Positions 18,052-26,825 of a stretch of DNA of 64,000 nucleotides are shown here, in pieces. The notes under the pieces were generated by a model. It made no database searches. It had not been told where the DNA came from and saw only the letters and a list, made by a program, of their open reading frames with translations. The DNA lies in assembly GCF_019218885.1 (NCBI RefSeq), contig NZ_JAHUWT010000006.1, forward strand, positions 62,001 through 126,000, given 5' to 3'. The stretch comes from Bordetella sp. BOR01. Lineage in GTDB: Bacteria > Pseudomonadota > Gammaproteobacteria > Burkholderiales > Burkholderiaceae_B. Each line of letters opens with the position of its first letter. Position 1 is the first letter of the stretch. A program made the translations under genes and the position numbers.

Positions 18052-19209
18052 ATGCCCTTGCGCCCCTGCCGCCTGCGCCCGCACACCTGCGCCGCAGCGG
18101 GCCTGGTGTTGATGCTGGGCCTGTCAGCCGCGGGCGCATGGGCGCAAACGCCACTGCCGCCCGCTTACGACTACGACGAACCGCTGCCCGAGGCGCCCCG
18201 CGCGCCGCCGCCCTGGCAAGACCTTGCCCTGGGCGAGGCCAAGCATGCGTATCGCATGCCGGTGTACGCCAACCGCAAGCTCAGCGGCAATCTGCACGAC
18301 ATCCAGCGCGTCATCGTGATGCTGCACGGCGCGCGGCGCGATGCCAGCCGCTATTACCAGGACATCGAAACCCTGGTGCAGCGCGATCCCGCCCGCCGTG
18401 CCGATACCCTGATCCTGGCGCTGGAATTTCCCACGCCCATCGATGCGGCTTACGCGGGCCGGCCCGCGTGGCGCAAGGCCAGTTGGGAAACCGGCGCCAA
18501 GAGCGTGCAGGCCGCCGGCCGCCCCGCGCCGATCAGCGCCTTCCAGGTACTGGACGACGTGCTGCGCAAGCTGGCCGACCGCAAGCGCCTGCCGGCACTG
18601 ACCAACATCGTGCTGGCCGGCCATTCCGGCGGCGCGCAACTGCTGCAGCGCTATGCGGTGCTTAACGACGTGGATGGCGCCATACGGCGCAACGGGCTGG
18701 CGTTGCGCTATGTCGTCGCCAATGCCGCGTCGTACCTGTACCTGACCAACGAGCGGCCGCGTCGTGGCGGCACCGGCTTCGAGCCCTACGAACGCGGCAT
18801 CTGCCCGACCTATAACCAGTATCCGTACGGGCCCCAGAACCTGCCCAGGTACAGCGCCGATTCAGACGCGGCCAGCCTGTACGTGCGCTACGCCGCGCGC
18901 GATGTGGTCTACCTGCTGGGCAGCGCCGACAACAACCCCGAAGACCATGGGCTGGACAAGCGCTGCGGCGCCGAAGCCCAGGGCGCCACGCGGCTGTCGC
19001 GCGGCCTGGGCTACCTGCGCTACGACCGGCTGCTGGCCAGCCGCGGCGCCCGGCCGGTGGCCCTGCACCATGAGCACCAGCAAGTCATGGGGGTGGGCCA
19101 CGAGTCGGCCGCCATGTTCGGTTCGCTGTGCGGCACGCGCGCCCTGCTGGGCGATCACGCCACCATCGCGAGCAACGCCGCGGCCTGCCAGCCCATCGAT
19201 CAGAAATGA
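18052..19209 (+). CDS. Exported alpha/beta-hydrolase-like protein
   Basis: The protein has 385 residues with an N-terminal signal peptide (GLVLMLGLSAAGAWA, cut near residue 32). The fold marks are RVIVMLHGARRDASRYYQD (strand plus oxyanion region) and IVLAGHSGGAQLLQRYA, where GHSGG is a nucleophile elbow. A late HEHQQVMGVGHE segment could supply the catalytic His. Four Cys residues in the mature part suggest disulfides. It starts 14 bases after fnr and may share its transcript. Substrate unknown; an esterase or amidase of the periplasm is the best general description. Confidence 0.72.
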   Translation: MPLRPCRLRPHTCAAAGLVLMLGLSAAGAWAQTPLPPAYDYDEPLPEAPRAPPPWQDLALGEAKHAYRMPVYANRKLSGNLHDIQRVIVMLHGARRDASRYYQDIETLVQRDPARRADTLILALEFPTPIDAAYAGRPAWRKASWETGAKSVQAAGRPAPISAFQVLDDVLRKLADRKRLPALTNIVLAGHSGGAQLLQRYAVLNDVDGAIRRNGLALRYVVANAASYLYLTNERPRRGGTGFEPYERGICPTYNQYPYGPQNLPRYSADSDAASLYVRYAARDVVYLLGSADNNPEDHGLDKRCGAEAQGATRLSRGLGYLRYDRLLASRGARPVALHHEHQQVMGVGHESAAMFGSLCGTRALLGDHATIASNAAACQPIDQK

Positions 19210-19216
19210 CGCCCGC

Positions 19217-19253
19217 CCCCGGAAGCGCTGCGCGCTTCCTTCTCAAGGGGGTG
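19217..19253. repeat. Dispersed intergenic hairpin repeat, copy 2
   Basis: GGAAGCG-CTGCG-CGCTTCC (19221-19239) is a perfect 7-bp hairpin, followed by TTCTCAAGGGGG. It resembles the element at 7068-7106. It separates the converging hydrolase and DUF3820 genes and could end their transcripts, though no clear U-run is present. Confidence 0.55.
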
Positions 19254-19476
19254 ACGCTGGCTGGCCGCCTTGACGCAAGGGTTGCAGCAGGCCGGCCAAC
19301 CCGTTGTGGTCGAGTTCGTGCATCAGCGCCAGCAGCCGGCCGATCTCGCCGGGTGGAAAACCCTTGCGGGCAAACCAGGCCAGATAAGGCCCGGGCAGGT
19401 CGGCAATCAGGCGCCCTTGGTATTTGCCGAAAGGCATCTCGCGCGTGACCAGGCGTTCAAGGTCTTGCGGGTTCAT
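19243..19476 (-). CDS. DUF3820 small protein
   Basis: The protein has 77 residues. The core MPFGKYQGRLIADLP followed by YLAWFARKGFPPGEIGRLLALMHEL is the DUF3820 family signature (called a putative quorum-sensing-regulated virulence factor in Pseudomonas). It overlaps the end of the upstream Nudix gene by 20 bases on the same strand, so translation is likely coupled. Function unknown. Confidence 0.8.
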   Translation of the reverse strand: MNPQDLERLVTREMPFGKYQGRLIADLPGPYLAWFARKGFPPGEIGRLLALMHELDHNGLAGLLQPLRQGGQPASPP

Positions 19477-20056
19477 CCTGGCCCTGCCAATCCAATGCCC
19501 AATGGCCGGCCAGCACGTTCTGCAGCCACAAGGTGCAGGTCAGCGTCTTGGCATCGGTGACCTCGCCGCTGCGGCAGGCCAGCGCCAGTTCCTGGGGCGT
19601 GGCGCTGCACACTTCCAGGAATTCGTCCGGATCGAGCTGGGCAGCCCCCGCGACAAGCTGGCGGGCAAAGAAAATATGGATGATCTCGGTCGAGTAGGCG
19701 ATAGCCAGGTGCATGCCGCCGGCATAGGCCCACTGCCCGGCCGTATAGCCGGTTTCTTCGAGCAGTTCGCGGCGCGCGCAGGCCAGCGGGTCTTCGCCGG
19801 GGTCGAGCTTGCCGGCGGGGAATTCGGTCATGACGCGCCCGACCGGATAGCGGAACTGGCGCTCGAGCAGCACGCGCCCGTCGTCGAGCAGCCCGATGAT
19901 CACGACCGCCCCCGGGTGCACGATGTACTCGCGCCTGGCCTGGCGGCCATCGGGCAGGCGCACGGTGTCGCAACGCGCCTTCAGGAAGCTGCCATCGCAT
20001 AGCGTCCGGCTGTCGAGCAGGGTTTCGGTCAGGTGGGCATCGTCGGAAGAATTCAT
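19457..20056 (-). CDS. Nudix hydrolase, ADP-ribose pyrophosphatase type
   Basis: The protein has 199 residues. The Nudix box is complete: GKLDPGE, seven residues, then RELLEETGY near residues 90-112. The upstream part (HPGAVVIIGLLDDGRVLLERQFRYPVGR) is the dimer-forming N domain of NudF/ADPRase enzymes. It would hydrolyse ADP-ribose to AMP and ribose 5-phosphate. The ATG at 20056 is chosen because the family N terminus starts there; the open frame extends upstream without similarity. It is followed by DUF3820 in an overlapping pair. Confidence 0.88.
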   Translation of the reverse strand: MNSSDDAHLTETLLDSRTLCDGSFLKARCDTVRLPDGRQARREYIVHPGAVVIIGLLDDGRVLLERQFRYPVGRVMTEFPAGKLDPGEDPLACARRELLEETGYTAGQWAYAGGMHLAIAYSTEIIHIFFARQLVAGAAQLDPDEFLEVCSATPQELALACRSGEVTDAKTLTCTLWLQNVLAGHWALDWQGQDEPARP

Positions 20057-20111
20057 GGGCTGCGGCCGGCGGATGGAAGAGCCAGGCAGCTTACCATCCA
20101 CCGATGACACG

Positions 20112-20429
20112 TCACCTGGCGCGGCGCGCCTCGAGCGCCTGCAGGCAGGCAACCACGCCGGCCTGCAATTGCGCGTTGTTGATGGCCTCGCGATCGACCT
20201 GGTTGCGGCACCGCTGGTACTGCGACACGCTTTCCGGCGTGTCGCGGATCTCGCTCGACGGCGCGGCCTCGCCCGGCTGCTGCTGCTCGGTGATGCGCAG
20301 CGTGGATGGCGGCGACTTGCTGCCATCTTGCGACGGAAAGCTGTATTCGCTTGGCTGCGCCTGCGCCGTGCCCAATGCACCCAGCAGGCACGCCACGGCG
20401 GCCAGGCCCGAAATCGCGATCGTCTTCAT
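20112..20429 (-). CDS. Small exported protein of unknown function
   Basis: The protein has 105 residues with a clean signal peptide (MKTIAISGLAAVACLLGALG, cut after AQA). The mature part is polar, contains two Cys (YQRCRNQ and VVACLQALE) that may pair, and ends in a short helix. I do not recognise a family. It lies 55 bases upstream of the Nudix gene on the same strand and could be the first gene of that transcript. Confidence 0.65.
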   Translation of the reverse strand: MKTIAISGLAAVACLLGALGTAQAQPSEYSFPSQDGSKSPPSTLRITEQQQPGEAAPSSEIRDTPESVSQYQRCRNQVDREAINNAQLQAGVVACLQALEARRAR

Positions 20430-20599
20430 GGTGATGGATCCTTACAGGGTTGGCGACGGACGGCCGGACGGGCCGCCCGCAAGCGGTTATCGTAACGTTG
20501 CCCGTGGGACTGCGGCGCGCCGCCATGGTTCCAAACAGCAACAAAGGCTACCATCCGGCCTGCCGCGGCGCCAGCTTCGGCCCGCTCCCAAGGACTGCC

Positions 20600-22387
20600 A
20601 TGATCTTGCTGGACACCACGCTGGAACGCACCCTGGACGCCTGGGAACGCCAATACAGCGGCCCCGCCTGGCGCGGCGCGACCCTGGAAGGCTGGCTGTT
20701 CGAGGGCCGGCCGGCGCGCCAGGCAGCCCAGGCGCGCCTGGCGCGCGCGGGCATTGCTGCCCAACTGCGCAGCGCCTACAAGCCCCTGCTGCATTTCTTC
20801 CTGGAAGAGGCCGACCTGGACGGCCTGGCGGCGGTCACCGTGCACTACCCGGTGCACCCGCTGGCGCGCCCCAATCGCTACACGCTGGAAGCCCATCCGC
20901 TAGCCGACCTGCTGGGCGCAGCGTCGCTGCAATTCGTGACGGGTACGGCCGACCTGCACTACCAGGTACACCTGCGCTATGCCGATGGCCGGCAGCGCCA
21001 TGCCCGGGTATACGCGCCCAATGCGGCGGCGGATGCCGATGACGGCACGCCGCTGCTGTCGCCCACCGGCTGGCTGCGCGTGCACGATGCCGCGGGCGCA
21101 GTGGTGGCCGACGCGGCCTGCGGCACAGAGTACCGGGCGGCGTTCGACGCGGCCGTCGATGCGGTGCGCCAACACCCCTGGGGCACCCAGGCACCGCATT
21201 TCGAGCGGCTGGACATCCGTATCGACCTGCCCGGCGTCGAATTCGACGCCGGCGGCGATGCGGGCCTGGTCAGCACCTGCGAAGCGCTGCACGAAGACCT
21301 GTACTTCACCCTGATCGAGTTCTTCCAGCGCCAGGCCGGCCTGCCGCCGGGCGATCGCCGCCTGCAGCCCGGCCAGATCGTGCCCGATATACGCCTTGCC
21401 GACGGGCCGGCACGCGTGCACGTGGCAACCCGGGCATTCGATCCGCCTGAACCGGTACCAGCCGAGCCCTGCCAGCCCTTGGAACATGCCGGCGCGCCCC
21501 TGTCGCCGGCCCAGATCGCCGCCCACCTGGCCGCCCTGGGCGGCGAGGCCCTGCAGGCGACCTCCCGCCAGGGCAGGCCCGTGCCGGGCACCTACCTGGC
21601 CGGGCCGGGGCCGGCCGTGTTCATTTCGGGCGGACAGCACGCCAATGAAACCTCGGGCATCGTGGGCGCCCTGCGCGCAGCGCACATCTTGCGCGCCACG
21701 GGCACCGCGCACTTTGCGCTGGTGGCGGCCGAGAACCCCGACGGCTATGCGCTGCACCGCGAACTGTGCGCCCATCATCCCCGCCATATGCACCATGCCG
21801 CGCGCTACAGCGCATTGGGCGACGACGTGGCCTATCGGGCAAGCGAGCCCCTGCTGGAGCAGCATGCCCGGCGCGCCGCCCTGGCCCGCAGCGGCGCGCG
21901 GCTGCACATCAACCTGCATGGCTATCCCGCCCACGAATGGACCCGCCCTTTGTCGGGGTACCTGCCGCGGCAGTTCGAGTCCTGGACTTTGCCCAAGGGA
22001 TTCTTCCTGCTGCTGCGCCACCACACGGGCTGGGGCGAGGTGGCCGAACAACTGATGAACGGCGTCTGCGCCCGCCTGGCGCGCGTGCCGGGCCTGGTGG
22101 CGTTCAACGCGCGGCAAGCCGCGCGCTACGAAGCGCATGCCATGGAAAAAGGCTTCGACACCCGCCACGGCATTGCCTGCGTGGTGGCCGAGACCGAACA
22201 GGAAATGGCCCCGCTGTCCCTGATCTCGGAATTTCCCGACGAAACCGTGTATGGCGACGCATTCCGCTACGCGCACACGGTGCAGATGGAAACCGTGCTG
22301 GCCGCCACGGCCGTCTTTCAAGACGTGGCGCGGCTATGCCCCGATCGGGCCGGATGGCGCGGCCTGGATGGCGGGCGGGCCGCGTAG
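20600..22387 (+). CDS. M14-like zinc carboxypeptidase family protein
   Basis: The protein has 595 residues. The second half holds M14-type metal ligands: FISGGQHANETSGIVGALR with the H-x2-E zinc pair, LVAAENPDGYALHREL, and a third ligand candidate in LHINLHGYPAHEW. A Glu-rich late segment (CVVAETEQEM) could carry the catalytic Glu. The first about 330 residues look like a separate N-terminal domain with no motif I recognise. The ATG at 20600 follows an AAGGA ribosome site. The enzyme appears cytoplasmic, since no signal peptide is seen. Substrate unknown. Confidence 0.72.
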   Translation: MILLDTTLERTLDAWERQYSGPAWRGATLEGWLFEGRPARQAAQARLARAGIAAQLRSAYKPLLHFFLEEADLDGLAAVTVHYPVHPLARPNRYTLEAHPLADLLGAASLQFVTGTADLHYQVHLRYADGRQRHARVYAPNAAADADDGTPLLSPTGWLRVHDAAGAVVADAACGTEYRAAFDAAVDAVRQHPWGTQAPHFERLDIRIDLPGVEFDAGGDAGLVSTCEALHEDLYFTLIEFFQRQAGLPPGDRRLQPGQIVPDIRLADGPARVHVATRAFDPPEPVPAEPCQPLEHAGAPLSPAQIAAHLAALGGEALQATSRQGRPVPGTYLAGPGPAVFISGGQHANETSGIVGALRAAHILRATGTAHFALVAAENPDGYALHRELCAHHPRHMHHAARYSALGDDVAYRASEPLLEQHARRAALARSGARLHINLHGYPAHEWTRPLSGYLPRQFESWTLPKGFFLLLRHHTGWGEVAEQLMNGVCARLARVPGLVAFNARQAARYEAHAMEKGFDTRHGIACVVAETEQEMAPLSLISEFPDETVYGDAFRYAHTVQMETVLAATAVFQDVARLCPDRAGWRGLDGGRAA

Positions 22388-22462
22388 GCGCGTACGCCCG
22401 GTAACAACTCTGCTGCGCCTATCGCGCTATCTTCAAAGGCTTTCACGCCTTCCGGAGCCCGC

Positions 22463-22915
22463 ATGAAAGCCGCCGCGCCGATTTGCCTCTTGACCGCCGC
22501 CCTGCTGGCCGGCTGCGCCGCGACCGAGCCCGCTGCGCAGTCGCCCGCAACGTCTCCCGCGCCAGCGGGCCCGGCCTTGGTCGATGGCCATAATGCACGT
22601 AATTCGCTGGACTGGGCCGGTGTCTACGAAGGCACGCTGCCCTGCGCCGACTGCCCGGGTATCCAGACCCGCCTGATGCTGGCCGAACACGGCGCATACG
22701 AACTGCAGACCCAGTATCTGGACCGGCAGCCGCATCCCAATGTTGTGCGCGGCACCTTCCAATGGCAACCCGACGGCACCACCATCCGCCTGGACAAGGC
22801 CGGCGACGAACAGCGGTTTTTCGTGGCCGAGGGCCGGCTGATCCAGCTATACCAGGATGGCAGCCGGCCCACCGGGCCGCTGGCGTCCCACTATGAACTG
22901 ACCCAGGTACGCTGA
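22463..22915 (+). CDS. NlpE-like envelope lipoprotein
   Basis: The protein has 150 residues. Signal peptide with lipobox LAGC (Cys18), a short Pro/Ala linker, then the NlpE N-domain signature DWAGVYEGTLPCADCPGIQT with its CxxC, and the later block GTFQWQPDGTTIRL. NlpE-type proteins sense surface contact or failed lipoprotein transport, and some have been linked to copper. This short form has only the N-terminal domain. A CCGGAG ribosome site precedes the ATG. Confidence 0.85.
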   Translation: MKAAAPICLLTAALLAGCAATEPAAQSPATSPAPAGPALVDGHNARNSLDWAGVYEGTLPCADCPGIQTRLMLAEHGAYELQTQYLDRQPHPNVVRGTFQWQPDGTTIRLDKAGDEQRFFVAEGRLIQLYQDGSRPTGPLASHYELTQVR

Positions 22916-22931
22916 GGCCGGCTCACGCAGT

Positions 22932-23135
22932 TCATGCCGGCGAGCCATGACGCGCCCTCCAGGCGCGCAATTGTTCGCGATAGCGGTCCATGGCATCGTC
23001 GTACAGGTCGTACACGCATGGAATGCAGCCGCTTTGGCAGCAGTCGCCAGGTGCCGGCGCCTGGGGCGGCACAGGCTCGGGGTCGTGCACGGGCTTGGCG
23101 GGCGATGGATTGGAAGGTTTTTTCGAAGCAGCCAT
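22932..23135 (-). CDS. Small oxidoreductase-like (Cys-rich) protein
   Basis: The protein has 67 residues. After a Pro/Ala-rich start it carries GDCCQSGCIPCVYDLYDDAM, the PF09791-type oxidoreductase-like motif with four Cys, followed by a basic helix. Homologues are small beta-proteobacterial proteins and the N-terminal part of some eukaryotic mitochondrial proteins. The Cys cluster suggests metal or redox chemistry. The start at 23135 is preferred over an upstream in-frame codon. Confidence 0.75.
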   Translation of the reverse strand: MAASKKPSNPSPAKPVHDPEPVPPQAPAPGDCCQSGCIPCVYDLYDDAMDRYREQLRAWRARHGSPA

Positions 23136-23200
23136 TGCCGCTATTATCGCGCCGCCGCGCCAGTGGTAATCTGGCTGCCGGGTCCCAAGCACCAGCCATC

Positions 23201-24001
23201 ATGTCCGACACCCAGTTCTGGCGCGACGCGCAACTGCCCTACGCGGAAAGCCGGCGCGCCGTACACAGCCGCGCCTGCTATGTGGCGCACACGCACGACA
23301 CCGTATCGATCGGCGCGGTCGACGCCGGCGGCAGTATCTTCACCAGCGGCGATCAGCGCCACAGCCTGCGCCCCGGCAGCCTGGTGATGGTGCCGGCGCA
23401 TTGCGCGCATGCGTGCAATCCGAATGCCGATGCCTGGAGCTACCAGATGCTGCACCTGGATGCCGACTGGACCGCCGCCCTGCTGCGCGAGTCGGACCCC
23501 GGTGCGCCGCTGCCCCGGCAGGCCTGCATCGGCGATGCGCCATCGGCCTACCGCCGCTTTTGCCAATTGAACGAGCTACTGTTCTCTGATGCCGCCTGCG
23601 CCGACAAAGAGGCCGCGCTGGTGCTGTACGTCGGCGGCCGCTCGTGGCTGGGCCGGCCACCGCGCGCGGTGGCGCCGCGGCTGCCGGCAGCCCGCCTGCA
23701 ACGCGTCGTGGCGCTATTGCGCCAGGCCAGCAACCAGGCCTTGCCGCTGGCCGAACTGGCGGCCATGGCCGGCATGAGCCGTTATCAGTTCATTCGCGCC
23801 TTCCGGGGTGCCACCGGCATGACCCCGCATGCCTATCAACTGGACTTGCGCATCGTGCAGGCGCGCCGCCTGCTGCGCGACGGCCACAGCCTGAGCCGTA
23901 TCGCCCACGACCTGGGCTTTGCCGACCAAAGCCATTTCCAGCGCGCGTTCAAGCAGCGCGTGGCGGCTACGCCGGGCATGTACCGGCGCGCCGGCGCCTG
24001 A
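23201..24001 (+). CDS. AraC-family transcriptional regulator
   Basis: The protein has 266 residues. An N-terminal cupin-like sensing domain (HTHDTVSIGAVDAGGSIF, then RHSLRPGSLVMVPAHCAHAC) is followed by the C-terminal double HTH. The HTH has LAELAAMAGMSRYQFIRAFR and the second helix pair SLSRIAHDLGFADQSHFQRA. The gene precedes a LysE-type exporter by 117 bases on the same strand, a common regulator-exporter pairing in this group, so lysE is a plausible target. The ATG at 23201 is favoured because the cupin domain starts there. Confidence 0.88.
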   Translation: MSDTQFWRDAQLPYAESRRAVHSRACYVAHTHDTVSIGAVDAGGSIFTSGDQRHSLRPGSLVMVPAHCAHACNPNADAWSYQMLHLDADWTAALLRESDPGAPLPRQACIGDAPSAYRRFCQLNELLFSDAACADKEAALVLYVGGRSWLGRPPRAVAPRLPAARLQRVVALLRQASNQALPLAELAAMAGMSRYQFIRAFRGATGMTPHAYQLDLRIVQARRLLRDGHSLSRIAHDLGFADQSHFQRAFKQRVAATPGMYRRAGA

Positions 24002-24117
24002 CGCGCGCTCGTCTTCATCGGCAACTGCGGCATGAGCGCAGCATCACGAGCCGCACTTTTCTTCAATACACGCCGGCCGCACGCCGCCAGAATCGTCCCG
24101 GACATCAAGGGGACGGC

Positions 24118-24795
24118 ATGGCATTTTCCTGGCAGCAATTCATCCTGGTGGCGGGCGCGCATTTTCTGGCGCTGCTCAGCCCCGGCCCGGATTTCTTCTT
24201 GATCGTGCGCGGCGCTTTGCTGCATGGCTGGCGCAAGGCAGCCGCCCTGTGCCTGGGCATTGCCACCGCCAATGGCGTGTTCATCGTGCTGGCCATCGGC
24301 GGCTTTTCGGCATTGCGCCCGCACAGCCCGCTGTTCTATGCGCTGCAAGCCGGCGGCTGCCTGTACCTGGCCTATCTGGGTGGGTTGCTGATCCGCCACG
24401 CGCGCCCGGCAGGCACGATGCTGCATACGGCGGGGCGGCCCGGCGCCGCCGCGCCGCCGCCGTGGCTGCGGCGTTTTGCCACCGGTTTCGCCTCGGGCAT
24501 CCTGAACCCCAAGAATGCCCTGTTCTACGCCAGCCTGTTCGCATTGCTGGCAGGCGACCATATACATGGCGGCGTGCAGCTTGCCTATGGCCTGTGGATG
24601 TTCGGCGCAGTGTTGGCGTGGGACCTGGCAGTCGCGGCCAGCATCGGGCACCCCGCCATCATGGCCTGCTTTGCGCGCTACAACGCCGCCATCGAACGCG
24701 TCACCGGCGCCGTGTTGTTGCTGATCGCGGCCGGCGGGCTGTGGCTGCTGGCCAACGCCGTCGCGCCTGCATGGACCGCATCCGCCGCCCAATAA
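24118..24795 (+). CDS. LysE/RhtB-family exporter
   Basis: The protein has 225 residues with about six hydrophobic segments. The family core LLSPGPDFFLIVRGALLHGWRKA, split here as SPGPDFF and GWRKA, and the later GFASGILNPKNALFYASLF are typical of LysE/RhtB amino-acid exporters. It probably exports an amino acid or small amphipathic metabolite. Its last 118 bases are overlapped on the other strand by the end of the hexapeptide-repeat gene. Confidence 0.9.
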   Translation: MAFSWQQFILVAGAHFLALLSPGPDFFLIVRGALLHGWRKAAALCLGIATANGVFIVLAIGGFSALRPHSPLFYALQAGGCLYLAYLGGLLIRHARPAGTMLHTAGRPGAAAPPPWLRRFATGFASGILNPKNALFYASLFALLAGDHIHGGVQLAYGLWMFGAVLAWDLAVAASIGHPAIMACFARYNAAIERVTGAVLLLIAAGGLWLLANAVAPAWTASAAQ

Positions 24796-25640
24796 CCGCT
24801 GATCAGCGCCACGGGCGGCACGCTGGCGCTGACCCGCGCCGACACCTCCCAGGCATCCATGCGCACGCGCAGGCCGGCGTACACCCCATGGCCTGGTCCC
24901 GCCACGATGCGCCCGCCGGACTCGATGCCCTCGCCCACGCGGATCGCGCCATCCGCGATGACGTCGCCGCCCGCCTTGATGCCCCAGCCCGCTTCCAGGT
25001 GATCGCCGCACACGATGTCTCCGGCCGCCTGGATGCCGCGTGCCACCACGATCTCGGTCTGCGCGCGCAGGTCGCCTTCGGTCTTGATGCCTTGGCCGCC
25101 ATGCAGGGCGCCGCCGACATCCAGGCCCTGCACGGCCAGCACGGTGCCAGCGGCGTGCAAATCCTGGCCGGTGCGGATATCCCACGCGGCGCGCAGCACG
25201 CCGGCGCAGTCCAGGCGCGTGCCGGCGCTGATGCCCCAGCCGGCCTGGATATCGCCGCCGGCACGGATGGCGCCCTCACTGACGATGCTGCCCTGCGCCT
25301 CGATGTTGTCGCCCGCCACGATGGCCGCGCCGGCCCGCACGCCCGCGCCGCTGACGATGCGCCCGCCCGCGCGCACCACGGTATCGACGCAAATGCCGCG
25401 GCGCGCCACCAGGGTGCCGGCGAACACGAGGGCCGTGGCGTCGATCGATTCGACATCGAGCACGCAGTCGGTGGGGCCGAACTGGTCGAGCAGCCAGCAG
25501 GCATCGTCGACGCGGCCGTCGGCCACCAGGGCATCCAGCACGGCCTGGTAGTCGCCCTGGCCGTCGTGGTCCCGCAGGAACCATTTGTAGCCGCTGGCGC
25601 AGGGATTCTTGGCTTTGACGAAGTTCTTGGTAAGTTGCAT
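24678..25640 (-). CDS. Hexapeptide-repeat beta-helix-like protein
   Basis: The protein has 320 residues. An N-terminal about 60 residues (SGYKWFLRDHDGQGDYQAVLDAL) precede at least 30 consecutive six-residue units of the form G/A-x-D/G-I/L/V-x-A, for example GGDIQA, GWGISA, EGDLRA and GGDVIA. Such spacing predicts a left- or right-handed beta-helix, as in hexapeptide acyltransferases or bactofilin-like proteins, but no acyltransferase catalytic His is evident. The last about 40 residues lie inside lysE on the opposite strand and lack the repeat. Start at 25640 is chosen for the family-like MQLTKNF; 25652 is possible. Function unknown. Confidence 0.7.
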   Translation of the reverse strand: MQLTKNFVKAKNPCASGYKWFLRDHDGQGDYQAVLDALVADGRVDDACWLLDQFGPTDCVLDVESIDATALVFAGTLVARRGICVDTVVRAGGRIVSGAGVRAGAAIVAGDNIEAQGSIVSEGAIRAGGDIQAGWGISAGTRLDCAGVLRAAWDIRTGQDLHAAGTVLAVQGLDVGGALHGGQGIKTEGDLRAQTEIVVARGIQAAGDIVCGDHLEAGWGIKAGGDVIADGAIRVGEGIESGGRIVAGPGHGVYAGLRVRMDAWEVSARVSASVPPVALISGYWAADAVHAGATALASSHSPPAAISNNTAPVTRSMAAL

Positions 25641-25652
25641 GGCACTACGCAT

Positions 25653-26021
25653 GGAAAAAAACTGCGGCTCTGCGCACCGCCGGCCAGGCCGGGCGGCAGC
25701 GTGATCAGGCCCGCATGCGCGTGGCGTGCGGGCCGGATGAACCGGAAACAGGGGGAATCGAGGCGAAGCGGCCCGTGAGGGGCCGTGCCGATCAGCCGGG
25801 TTTGGCGCGTGCGTAGGCCGAGCGCACGGCCACGTCGTGCGAGCCCACCGGGGTGGGACGATGCGTGGCAATGCCCGCGCGCAGGGCGAAGGGGGAAGAG
25901 GTTGACCGGGTCATGACGGGGGCATCCTACCATTCGGGAGGGGCGCGTCAAGGGGGGCGTCGTTTTGGAATCTCGTTGTTCGATGGGGTGGCTGGTTCTT
26001 GCGGCGGCGCGCCGGTGTTGG
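25653..26021. other. Intergenic region with no supported gene
   Basis: This 369-base stretch upstream of the repeat protein gene is GC-rich and holds a short hairpin (CGGCCC-CTCA-CGGGCCG type, near 25775-25790). A possible 40-codon minus-strand frame (25792-25914) has no recognisable similarity or ribosome site. I see no promoter I can defend. Confidence 0.4.
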
Positions 26022-26768
26022 CTAGGCAAGCAGCCAGCGAAAGGCCCGGCGTAGCTCTGCTGTGCCGTTGTCGGTGTACCAGCGGCCGTGCGCAAGGATG
26101 ATGCGGTAAGGGTCCCAGGCGATCATCTGGTGCACGGCGGCGCGCAGGGCATTGCGCTGCCGGGCGAAGGTCAGGCGCATGTCGCGCGGCATCTGGCCGT
26201 CGGGGTCCTGGGTGGCGCCCAGCCGGGTCAGCCAGCGGGTAAAGGCCGAATCGAGCCTGGCGGGTTCGAAATTCTCGATCAGGTCGGTCAGGATCAGGGT
26301 GTGGCTGCGGTAGTGGAAGAACTCCACCTCGGTCAGGTAGCTGCCGGCAATAGGCAGCGTGGCTACCTCGGCGTCCCAGGGGTAGCCGGCAGGCCCGTCC
26401 AGGGGTTGCGTGGGAAAGTCGATACGGCCGGCGGCCTGTTCGCGTACGCGCGGCGCCACATATACCGCTGCCTGGCCGTAGGCCCGGTGCCAGTCGGGCA
26501 CCCACCAGTAGTGGATGCGGCTGGGTGCCACGATCCAGCGCGGCGTGCCCAGCCGCGCGATGGCCTGCTGCAGTTCAGGGGTCAGTTCGGTGGGCGAATG
26601 AACGAATAAATCGTCGTGTTCCAGCCGCAGCACTGTCATGCGTGTAGGAAAACGCATCTTGGGCCAGGGCGGCCCGTAGCGGATGGCGGGGCCATCGACG
26701 ATCCAGACGTCATCGTCCACCGGCTTGAGCGTATTGACCGGGGCGTACAGCAGGCGGTCATCGTCCAT
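26022..26768 (-). CDS. DUF4336 protein (metallo-beta-lactamase-like fold)
   Basis: The protein has 248 residues. It opens with [21 protein letters not shown], then [31 protein letters not shown] and [11 protein letters not shown], ending near [13 protein letters not shown]. This is the pattern of DUF4336, a degenerate metallo-beta-lactamase-fold family. The usual HxHxDH zinc motif is absent, although several His and Asp residues are conserved in place. Predicted cytoplasmic. It lies downstream of ohr on the same strand, 57 bases away. Function unknown. Confidence 0.72.
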   Translation of the reverse strand: MDDDRLLYAPVNTLKPVDDDVWIVDGPAIRYGPPWPKMRFPTRMTVLRLEHDDLFVHSPTELTPELQQAIARLGTPRWIVAPSRIHYWWVPDWHRAYGQAAVYVAPRVREQAAGRIDFPTQPLDGPAGYPWDAEVATLPIAGSYLTEVEFFHYRSHTLILTDLIENFEPARLDSAFTRWLTRLGATQDPDGQMPRDMRLTFARQRNALRAAVHQMIAWDPYRIILAHGRWYTDNGTAELRRAFRWLLA

Positions 26769-26825
26769 GGGCGGCTCCGTGCCACCCGCCTGGCAGGCCA
26801 TGGCTCGCCAGGCGGGCGCGGGGGC

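Noticed and set aside
25792-25914. A possible 40-residue minus-strand gene
   Set aside because: No similarity, no ribosome site and no conserved feature; kept only as a note in the intergenic entry.
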